A DNA stretch of 5,975 bases from an uncultured Pirellulaceae bacterium (GTDB lineage: Bacteria; Planctomycetota; Planctomycetia; Pirellulales; Pirellulaceae), in the NCBI GenBank assembly GCA_947259675.1, contig CAMYNE010000154.1, positions 1-5,975 on the forward strand, written 5' to 3'. Both the position numbers and the translations under genes were made by a program. The notes under the pieces were generated by a model. The model was not told the origin of the DNA. It ran no database searches and saw nothing but the letters and a program-made list of their open reading frames with translations. This document shows positions 1 to 4,798 of this stretch, piece after piece (the stretch's first letter is position 1; each line of letters starts with the position of its first letter).

Positions 1-2
1 GC

Positions 3-116
3 TAGAGCACTTTCAGAATTGGTATTCGCAAGCGTGGCTGTGGCTTCCAGCGCTTCCAGCCGCAGTACTGGGGCAGGATGCCCCAGCCACTGAACAATAG
101 CTTTGAAAATGCTCTA
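3..116. repeat. MITE-like inverted-repeat element, copy 1
   Basis: This non-coding element is bounded by imperfect inverted ends: TAGAGCACTTTCAGAA at 3-18 and, read on the other strand, TAGAGCATTTTCAAAG at 101-116, a 13/16 match. Inside, CTGGGGCA (68-75) and TGCCCCAG (79-86) form a perfect 8-bp stem with a 3-base loop. GTGGCT at 35-46 (twice in tandem) can pair with AGCCAC at 85-90, so nearly the whole element can fold into one long hairpin. TTCCAGC is also repeated with a 2-base gap at about 46-61. The left end resembles both ends of the element at 4540-4682, which argues for a dispersed family. There is no ORF. The outermost TA at both ends could be a target-site duplication or part of the repeat; the left flank is only two bases, so this cannot be settled. 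The exact left limit is therefore uncertain. Confidence 0.7.
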
Positions 117-328
117 TGCGTGTCGCACGGACGTATAGCGGTCGTGGCGCTCTGTGCCGGGCGAAACCGACGAGAAGACGCCCAACTTAAACCAAACGCG
201 GTTGAGTTGACGACTCTACCGATTTCCTAAGTCGACAATGGTGCAAAGTCGGAACAATCCGTATTCGAATAATTTGAATCAATTGCCTTTGTGGCGGACA
301 CCGAAAAGACACGTGTGAGTTAGCAAGG
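117..328. other. Non-coding stretch, no gene recognised
   Basis: No convincing coding region, RNA gene or repeat copy is seen here. The only local structures are two short perfect palindromes, TATTCGAATA at 262-271 and ACACGTGT at 309-316. Palindromes of this size can arise by chance. A 26-codon frame at 238-318 lacks a convincing ribosome binding site and is not called. Confidence 0.5.
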
Positions 329-396
329 ATGCTCTCAACATGGGTGCCCGGCACCGTAAGTCACGATTTCGTGACGTCTCAAAATTCGCAGAGCAT
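329..396. promoter_or_regulatory. Nested dyads upstream of glycosyltransferase gene
   Basis: Three inverted repeats lie within 68 bp. The outer arms are ATGCTCT (329-335) and AGAGCAT (390-396), a perfect 7-bp match. Inside are GGTGCC-C-GGCACC (343-355) and GTCACGA-TT-TCGTGAC (360-375), both with perfect arms. The last is a 16-bp operator-like dyad 84 bp before the chosen ATG at 459. The outer arms reuse the AGAGCA motif found at the ends of the dispersed elements, but facing the other way, so the block could be a reduced relative of those repeats rather than a regulator site. What is seen is the symmetry; an operator role is inferred. Confidence 0.4.
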
Positions 397-458
397 ATCT
401 ACTTCTCCAGCAGCAAAAAGTCGTTTTGCATCCCCTGTTCGATTTGCGGGCAACGCTA

Positions 459-1376
459 ATGCCTAAGTTTTCGATCATCGTTCCCTACCTGGACGATGCC
501 CAGCTCTTTGACGACACGCTTGCATCTGTGCTGCGTTATCGTCCAGAAAACGCTCAAGTGATCGTCGCCCATGATGGGCTTTATGATGATCCACATCAGT
601 TACTTCACGAAGTTGACTTCGCCGTGACCGCGCGCCGGGCACAGTTGATCCGACTGTTCAATATTGGTGTGCAAATTGCCCACGGAGATTTTGTGGCGCT
701 GATTCGTCCTGGAATCGAACTTGATGAAGGCTGGGAATTTCCGGTCCTTGACTGCTTCGAGTCCGACAGAGTGGGTTCGGTTTCGCCAATCATCGCCTCG
801 CCGCTGAAGCCTTCACGGATTGTGACGGCCGGGGTGAATAAGGAATTTGGTTATTGCCGGCAATTGGTGGCAATAAACTCGCCCGCTTCGCCCCGTCGGC
901 TCAAACAAATCGGGCCACTCGGACCCACCTCATGGGCCGCGTTTTATCGCAAGTCGGTACTCGACCAGGTTGGGTCCTGCGATGAAATTCTGGACCCGGT
1001 TTACCTGGACCTTGAATTGGCATTGGCTTTTCATACGCTGGGTTATCGTTGCCAGTTCGAACCCGAATGCCAAGTCTCCATTGATCGTTCAACACCGATT
1101 CTGCGAGAAGCGTTGACTGCTCACGGACGCTCTGCAGAAAGGGCCGTGCGTCGCCATTCCAAGGATAATTCGTTCGGTCGTACACTGATGACGGTCACAG
1201 CCGAACTCATCCGGTCGCCACTTCGACCGTGGTATCTGCAACACGCGTTGCAACGATTTGGTGCGGGGCGATTGGCCGATATCGATCAACATTTTGCCGA
1301 TAAAATGGCACAGAAAAATCGACAGCGAAACTGGGAAGGTGAGCCAATTCATCAGACGCTTCGTCGCGCAGCGTAG
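459..1376 (+). CDS. Family-2-like glycosyltransferase, degenerate DxD
   Basis: Predicted 305-aa cytoplasmic protein with the layout of a GT-A fold family-2 glycosyltransferase, enzymes that transfer sugar from a nucleotide-sugar to an acceptor in polysaccharide or glycan assembly. The N-terminal strand FSIIVPYLDD (residues 4-13) is followed by VIVAHDG (34-40), where GT2 proteins usually have a D-D/DG motif, and by a typical N-x-G-V segment (from 68). The usual DxD metal site is missing: the matching stretch reads ALIRPGIELDEGW (80-92). A C-terminal YLDLELALAF...LGY block (182-196) resembles the usual E-D-x-D-L...GY segment and keeps an Asp at 184. No membrane segment is obvious. The ATG at 459 is chosen because the fold starts right after it; the frame is open from a TTG at 426, which would add 11 unconserved-looking residues. 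No strong Shine-Dalgarno site precedes either start. Activity is doubtful without DxD; a binding or inactive homologue is possible. Confidence 0.8.
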   Translation: MPKFSIIVPYLDDAQLFDDTLASVLRYRPENAQVIVAHDGLYDDPHQLLHEVDFAVTARRAQLIRLFNIGVQIAHGDFVALIRPGIELDEGWEFPVLDCFESDRVGSVSPIIASPLKPSRIVTAGVNKEFGYCRQLVAINSPASPRRLKQIGPLGPTSWAAFYRKSVLDQVGSCDEILDPVYLDLELALAFHTLGYRCQFEPECQVSIDRSTPILREALTAHGRSAERAVRRHSKDNSFGRTLMTVTAELIRSPLRPWYLQHALQRFGAGRLADIDQHFADKMAQKNRQRNWEGEPIHQTLRRAA

Positions 1377-1382
1377 CCCTTG

Positions 1383-1534
1383 ATGCCATTCAAACTGGGC
1401 ACGGCTGCGCTGCAGTCATCCTGAACTGAGTGGAGTGAGGTGAAGGATCTCTCGTGATTTTGCGAATGATTCTTCGGTCGCTAAAGCTCTCTCAGAATGA
1501 CGCGTGCTGCGCTCGCTCAAAACATGAATGGCAT
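1383..1534. repeat. Palindromic dispersed element, copy 2
   Basis: This element nearly fills the gap between two convergent genes. The ends are perfect 10-bp inverted repeats, ATGCCATTCA (1383-1392) and TGAATGGCAT (1525-1534). A second symmetric layer is GTCATCCTGA (1415-1424) against TCAGAATGAC (1492-1501). A third is GAAGGATC (1442-1449) against GATTCTTC (1468-1475), pairing with one G-U. The core 1415-1501 matches 4570-4651 clearly: GTCATCCTGAAC, GAGGTGAAGGATCTC, GATTCTTC and a CAGAATG end occur in the same order. TGCGCT lies 3 bases before GTCATCCTGA in both copies. From memory, the core resembles intergenic repeats common in several environmental phyla. No protein is encoded. It may end transcripts from both sides. 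Confidence 0.75.
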
Positions 1535-1555
1535 TGCCGTTAACAACGAGAATGA

Positions 1556-2275
1556 TCACCAGTGTCTGGCCATTTGAATTCCTACTTCGATCGGGTGAGA
1601 GCCAGGCTTAACGTGCGTGTAAAAGAATCGAATCGTCTTCTTGTCGAGTTCACTGAGTCGGGACGTCGTCCCAAACTCTCCTTTGGATTGGTCTTCATAA
1701 AAGACGCTGTCCTCAAATCGCTTTGAATCGCCAGACAAACCCAGGCTTTGCGTAATTTCTTCCAGGACAAAATGGCGCAGCCTTCTTCCTCTGAGCTTGT
1801 CATGGGCAATCAGAATCGAGGCTTTTTGGATTTCGAAACGGTTGTTCCAACTCACATCGAAAAAGCCCATATTGCCGTCGACGTATCTGATTTCGTGCTC
1901 CTTCGCGACCGTCGGAAACTCCGATAATGCGACAAAGTAGACCTTGATGTGAGCATCCGTATTATTGGGCTCCAACAACTCGATTTGATATTGGTCTGGC
2001 AGGCATTCATTGATTTGTTTCACCACATTGGCGATGACGGTCGGATGGTGGCTGTCCGGCCCAAATGTCGACATGGTTGGCGATTTGTTCCACCGGTTGG
2101 TTTGCCATTCGCCTTGCACCTTAAACTCGTTATGGCAGATGACATCACTGACAAACCGGACGGTTTTCTGATCAAGTACCCCCTGAGCATCAGTCATCGC
2201 TATAGGAATCGCAAACCAGCCGAGCGTCGAATAGATTACAGTTCGCCAGTTTGCAATTGATCGTCTGGGCTGCAT
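1556..2275 (-). CDS. Secreted DUF2927-like protein, metzincin-like motif
   Basis: Predicted 239-aa exported protein. The N-terminus has Arg residues at 4, 5 and 11, a hydrophobic stretch (about 13-27) and an MTDA-QG site near residue 30, consistent with a Sec signal peptide. The C-terminal half carries HFVLEEITQSLGLSGDS (168-184), followed by DSVFYED (189-195) and LDKKTIRFFY (210-219). This layout matches my recollection of the DUF2927 family, related to zinc metallopeptidases of the HExxHxxGxxH type. Here the aligned positions read E-E-x-x-Q-x-x-G-x-x-D: the Glu and Gly are kept but the first two His are Glu and Gln. Classical zinc binding is therefore unlikely or uses other ligands. Two Cys (47, 91) could form a disulfide after export. 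The ATG start is supported by AAAGGA 8 bases upstream. It converges with the glycosyltransferase gene and diverges from the radical SAM gene. The substrate is unknown. Confidence 0.8.
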   Translation of the reverse strand: MQPRRSIANWRTVIYSTLGWFAIPIAMTDAQGVLDQKTVRFVSDVICHNEFKVQGEWQTNRWNKSPTMSTFGPDSHHPTVIANVVKQINECLPDQYQIELLEPNNTDAHIKVYFVALSEFPTVAKEHEIRYVDGNMGFFDVSWNNRFEIQKASILIAHDKLRGRRLRHFVLEEITQSLGLSGDSKRFEDSVFYEDQSKGEFGTTSRLSELDKKTIRFFYTHVKPGSHPIEVGIQMARHW

Positions 2276-2283
2276 GATGTTGG

Positions 2284-2289
2284 TCCTTT
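2284..2289 (-). promoter_or_regulatory. Ribosome binding site of the DUF2927-like gene
   Basis: Read on the minus strand, the site is AAAGGA, with 8 bases between it and the ATG at 2275-2273. It fits the Shine-Dalgarno consensus well and fixes the start of the secreted protein, which in turn supports the signal peptide reading. Confidence 0.65.
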
Positions 2290-2318
2290 TGCCTCGTGCG
2301 AGTTACAGGTTCGGCCGT

Positions 2319-2324
2319 TATAAT
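2319..2324 (+). promoter_or_regulatory. Candidate -10 box (TATAAT) in divergent gap
   Basis: A perfect TATAAT lies 110 bases before the radical SAM start. No good -35 box is found at 16-18 bp spacing (GTGCGA at 2296-2301 matches TTGACA at 3 of 6). If used, transcription would begin near 2331 and give a leader of about 100 nt that contains the hairpin at 2389-2409. The overlapping minus-strand TATAAC could serve the divergent DUF2927-like gene. Supported by motif match only. Confidence 0.3.
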
Positions 2325-2388
2325 GGGGCTGGGTTAATTCACGTTGCAATTTGTTTTCGGAGTGCAAGTCAACATGTTTATAGCCTAT

Positions 2389-2409
2389 CCTTCTCCAAAA
2401 TGGAGAGGG
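2389..2409 (+). promoter_or_regulatory. Hairpin in leader of radical SAM gene
   Basis: CCTTCTCCA (2389-2397) and TGGAGAGGG (2401-2409) form a 9-bp stem with an AAA loop. As RNA, every position pairs, one of them as U-G. It ends 25 bases before the ATG and just before the likely Shine-Dalgarno GGTGGAG (2424-2430). No T-run follows, so it does not look like an intrinsic terminator. It may be an mRNA-stabilising stem, a translation control element or a protein-binding dyad. Confidence 0.5.
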
Positions 2410-2434
2410 AACTAATTTAATACGGTGGAGCTCA

Positions 2435-3712
2435 ATGTACCTACGTTTGACAAAACGAATGTTGCTGGAAACGGACAAGCGACTGCTTTGGAAACTCATA
2501 TGGAATATGGGATTCAAAGGCCTACGTTCGGTCCAGGCGCATAAAAAACGATTGCGCAAAGGTCAGTTTTTTCCACCCTATCTTTACATCTCAGTTATCA
2601 ACAGCTGCAATTTGCGTTGCCAAGGCTGTTGGGTGGATGTTGCCCACAAACAACACAAGATTGATGTGGAGGCACTCAATCGAATGATCAACCAGGCCAA
2701 GAAAATGGGCAACTCCTTTTTTGGCCTGCTCGGGGGCGAACCCTTTATGCACAAAGGCCTGTTCGACGTTTTGGAAGCTCATCCAGATGCCTACTTTCAG
2801 GTTTTTACTAACGGACACTTTATCACCGACGAAGTTGCCAAACGATTACGCAAATGTGGCAATGTCACACCACTTGTGAGCGTCGAAGGAACTGAAATCA
2901 TCAGTGACGAGCGGCGCGGGAAAAAAGGTGTTCTCTCGGCGACGATGGAAGGCTTGCAAAACTGTTTGAACAACAAGGTGATGACGGGGGTCTGTACGAG
3001 CCTGTGCCAGACGAACTTTGATGATTTGCTTCAGGAAAAATGGGTCGATCGCCTGATTGAAATGGGGGTGATGTACACCTGGTTTCATATCTATCGGCCG
3101 GTTGGCCCCGAATCGGTTCCCGCTCTTGCCTTAAGTCCTGCACAGCAACGAAAGGCGCGTCAGTTCGTTGTCGAGATGCGGTGTAAAAAGCCGATCATCA
3201 TGATTGATGCCTATTACGACGCGGATGGAAACGCACTCTGCCCGGCGGCAACCGGGTTCACCCATCACATCAATCCTTGGGGAGACATTGAACCTTGCCC
3301 CATCATTCAGTTCGCGAAAGAATCGATTCACGACGAACGGCCGCTCGATCAAGTGTTCAATGAGTCCGAATTCCTGAGAGATTTTCGGCGTACCGCCGCG
3401 CAACATACCCGGGGCTGCATCGCACTTGAACGGCCTGATTTAATTGACGATCTTGTCCATCGTCATGATGCCAAAGACGCAACGGCCCGCAAAACAGCTT
3501 TGGCAGAACTACGAGCGGCCACAACACATCCGTCCCAATACGCACCCGATATGACGCCTGTCCCCGAAAAAAGCTGGGCCTATCGGATTGCCAAAAAGAT
3601 TGCGTTTCACGATTACGGGGTGTATACCGAACACTTCGAAGAATCCAACTGGGAAGATCCCCGGACAAGTTCACGAGCCCCGGATCCTGAACTTTATCAG
3701 ATATCGAAGTAG
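2435..3712 (+). CDS. Radical SAM protein with SPASM/twitch-like C-terminus
   Basis: Predicted 425-aa radical SAM enzyme, which would use a [4Fe-4S] cluster to cleave S-adenosylmethionine and start radical chemistry on an unknown substrate. The cluster motif CNLRCQGC (Cys 58, 62, 65) follows the first barrel strand YLYISVINS. LLGGEP (98-103) is the SAM-binding GGE motif, and FTNG (124-127) and LVSVEG (147-152) are further typical barrel strands; DERRGKKG (158-165) follows. The C-terminal region has Cys 269, an INPWGDIEPCP stretch (279-289, Cys 288) and Cys 328, which resembles a reduced SPASM/twitch domain that could hold an auxiliary cluster. CTSLC (187-191) adds two more Cys. About 80 residues of charged tail follow Cys 328 (from about 340). 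The basic N-terminal 45 residues may contact membrane or substrate. GGTGGAG ends 4 bases before the ATG, a short but usable spacing. The next gene starts 24 bp after the stop, suggesting an operon. No precursor-peptide gene is visible, so a RiPP role is not supported. Confidence 0.85.
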   Translation: MYLRLTKRMLLETDKRLLWKLIWNMGFKGLRSVQAHKKRLRKGQFFPPYLYISVINSCNLRCQGCWVDVAHKQHKIDVEALNRMINQAKKMGNSFFGLLGGEPFMHKGLFDVLEAHPDAYFQVFTNGHFITDEVAKRLRKCGNVTPLVSVEGTEIISDERRGKKGVLSATMEGLQNCLNNKVMTGVCTSLCQTNFDDLLQEKWVDRLIEMGVMYTWFHIYRPVGPESVPALALSPAQQRKARQFVVEMRCKKPIIMIDAYYDADGNALCPAATGFTHHINPWGDIEPCPIIQFAKESIHDERPLDQVFNESEFLRDFRRTAAQHTRGCIALERPDLIDDLVHRHDAKDATARKTALAELRAATTHPSQYAPDMTPVPEKSWAYRIAKKIAFHDYGVYTEHFEESNWEDPRTSSRAPDPELYQISK

Positions 3713-3736
3713 CCTCAACGTTGGAAAGATGCGGTC

Positions 3737-4408
3737 ATGGAAGTCTTGATTCCCATTCTCATTCTCGTGGGCGTGGCCGCACTGATTGTCTCAATCATTT
3801 TCGCCGCCAAACATTTTGAAAAGAAGCGACGTGAAGCGCTTGAGTCGGCCGCCGAAGAAATGGGCCTTGCTTTTCTTCCCGAAGGCGATCAAACCATTCA
3901 CAGCCAGGTCGCTTCATTTGGCCTCTTCAACTTGGGTCGCGCTCGAAAAATGACGAACCTGATCAGTGGCTCGACGGACGAGGTTCAGATCGCATTGTTC
4001 GACTACAAATACGTGACCGGCAGCGGCAAACACCAGGCGACACACACGCAAACGGTTGCATCGCTTCAATCCAATAAACTTCGCGTTCCCGTTTTCACGA
4101 TGCGGGCGGAGAGTATGTTTGACAAAATCGGGAGTGCGTTGGGTTACCAGGACATCGATTTCGAATCACACCCTGAGTTTTCGCGAATGTTCGTGCTCAA
4201 GGGTGAAAATGAACCACAAATTCGTGAATTCTTTAGCCCCGAAGTTTTGGAGTTCTTTGAAACGCAAAATGGAACTTCCGTTGAAGCACGGCCCGGTGCG
4301 ATCATCCTGTATCGGCCTGGAAGAAGGGTTAAGCCGGATCAGATCAAAGACCTGTTGAGTCAGGCCTATGGCGTGTTTGGCGTAATGGTCGACAAGAAAG
4401 AAGCTTAG
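3737..4408 (+). CDS. Single-pass membrane protein of unknown function
   Basis: Predicted 223-aa protein that I do not recognise with confidence. Residues 4-23 form a strongly hydrophobic helix, followed by a basic stretch FEKKRRE (27-33). By the positive-inside rule the body (about 30-223) is probably cytoplasmic. The soluble part has a compact alpha/beta pattern: ESAAEEMGLAF (36-46), a central IALFDYKYVTGSGKH (85-99) and THTQTVASL (102-110), PVFTMRAE (118-125), DIDFESHPEFSRMFVLKG (139-156) and a late AIILYRPGRRVKP segment (188-200). There are no Cys, no nucleotide-binding motif and no evident catalytic cluster. GGAAAG (3723-3728) with 8 bases to the ATG supports the start. It lies 24 bp downstream of the radical SAM gene on the same strand, so it is probably co-transcribed. 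It may anchor or assist that enzyme, but nothing in the protein shows this. Confidence 0.75.
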   Translation: MEVLIPILILVGVAALIVSIIFAAKHFEKKRREALESAAEEMGLAFLPEGDQTIHSQVASFGLFNLGRARKMTNLISGSTDEVQIALFDYKYVTGSGKHQATHTQTVASLQSNKLRVPVFTMRAESMFDKIGSALGYQDIDFESHPEFSRMFVLKGENEPQIREFFSPEVLEFFETQNGTSVEARPGAIILYRPGRRVKPDQIKDLLSQAYGVFGVMVDKKEA

Positions 4409-4417
4409 GACGATCAA

Positions 4418-4444
4418 CTCGCGCAAAGCCGCGAAGGCGCAAAG
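4418..4444. repeat. Left arm of 27-bp inverted repeat
   Basis: The arm begins CTCGCGCAAAGCCGC and lies 9 bases after the stop of the membrane protein gene. It matches the reverse complement of 4754-4780 at 25 of 27 positions. The arm has a loose 9-base internal period (CGCGCAAAG, CCGCGAAGG, CGCAAAG). From memory, similar short CGCAAAG-rich blocks recur between genes in environmental bacteria. Confidence 0.8.
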
Positions 4445-4497
4445 TCGAATTCACGATAATCCTAACTCTTTTAAAGCTAAGTTTTAATTTGACTAAC

Positions 4498-4524
4498 CAC
4501 GGATTACACGGATTACACTGATCA
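4498..4524. repeat. Tandem repeat, three 9-bp units
   Basis: The sequence is CACGGATTA, CACGGATTA, CACTGATCA: two exact units and a third matching at 7 of 9. It lies between the left 27-bp arm and the palindromic element in the convergent gap. It resembles ACGGATTACACGGATTA-type intergenic repeats I recall from several phyla, but I cannot verify a copy number. It codes for nothing evident. Confidence 0.65.
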
Positions 4525-4539
4525 AATGCCGCCAATGCG

Positions 4540-4682
4540 AGAGCAGTTCCAAAATTGATTTGCGCTTGTGTCATCCTGAACCGAGGCACGAGGTGAAGGA
4601 TCTCCGTGAACCATGGAGAGATTCTTCAGTCGCAAGCTCCTGCAGAATGGCAGAGGCTGAATACCAGTTTTTGAAATGCTCT
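4540..4682. repeat. Palindromic dispersed element, copy 3
   Basis: The inverted ends are AGAGCAGTTCCAAAATTG (from 4540) and, on the other strand, AGAGCATTTCAAAAACTG (from 4682), agreeing at 18 of 24 over the full arms. The left arm also matches the left end of copy 1 (4-29) at 20 of 26, and the right arm matches it at 19 of 24, including TGGTATTC. Inside, the core 4570-4651 is a diverged copy of 1415-1501, starting GTCATCCTGA and ending CAGAATGGC. GAAGGATCTC (4595-4604) pairs with GAGATTCTTC (4618-4627) with one G-U. This copy links the other two: its ends match copy 1 and its core matches copy 2. Confidence 0.75.
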
Positions 4683-4705
4683 TGTTGAAAAGTCCATGAT
4701 CACCG

Positions 4706-4731
4706 GGCTATTCAGGTTTCGACCTGGTGCC
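4706..4731 (+). terminator. TTCG-loop hairpin, possible terminator
   Basis: CAGGT (4713-4717), loop TTCG, then ACCTG (4722-4726) makes a perfect 5-bp stem. GGC (4706-4708) with GCC (4729-4731) extends it past a small internal loop. A T-rich but interrupted tract (CTTCTTTTCTTT, about 4746-4757) lies some 15 bases further on, too far for a classical intrinsic terminator. It could stop read-through from the + operon, whose stop codon is about 300 bp upstream, or from the - gene, which ends about 70 bp away. Confidence 0.3.
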
Positions 4732-4753
4732 TAGTTATTATCCGTCTTCTTTT

Positions 4754-4780
4754 CTTTACGCCTTGGCGGCTTTGCGCGAG
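4754..4780. repeat. Right arm of 27-bp inverted repeat
   Basis: Read on the minus strand, this arm begins CTCGCGCAAAGCCGC and agrees with 4418-4444 at 25 of 27 positions. It ends 18 bases before the stop codon of the minus-strand methyltransferase gene. The two arms thus sit in mirror positions next to the two convergent stop codons and enclose about 309 bp. Confidence 0.8.
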
Positions 4781-4798
4781 ATCTTCCGGCTACGTAAG

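Noticed and set aside
238..318. 26-codon ORF in the upstream gap
   Set aside because: Short, no clear ribosome binding site, no recognisable domain; expected by chance in non-coding DNA.
426..458. TTG at 426 as the glycosyltransferase start
   Set aside because: It adds 11 residues before the first strand of the fold and has no Shine-Dalgarno site; the ATG at 459 fits better, though its own site is weak too.
1949..2260. 103-codon + strand frame opposite the DUF2927-like gene
   Set aside because: It lies wholly antisense to a gene with a signal peptide, motif and good ribosome binding site; no supporting features of its own.
2435..4408. RiPP biosynthesis cluster
   Set aside because: A radical SAM protein with a SPASM-like end suggested it, but there is no precursor-peptide ORF, leader-binding domain, or protease/transporter partner in view.
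4498..4524. CRISPR array
   Set aside because: The 9-bp units are contiguous with no spacers and only three copies.
3..4682. Composite transposon bounded by copies 1 and 3
   Set aside because: The copies are short, diverged and lack a transposase; a third copy lies between them, which fits dispersed intergenic repeats better.
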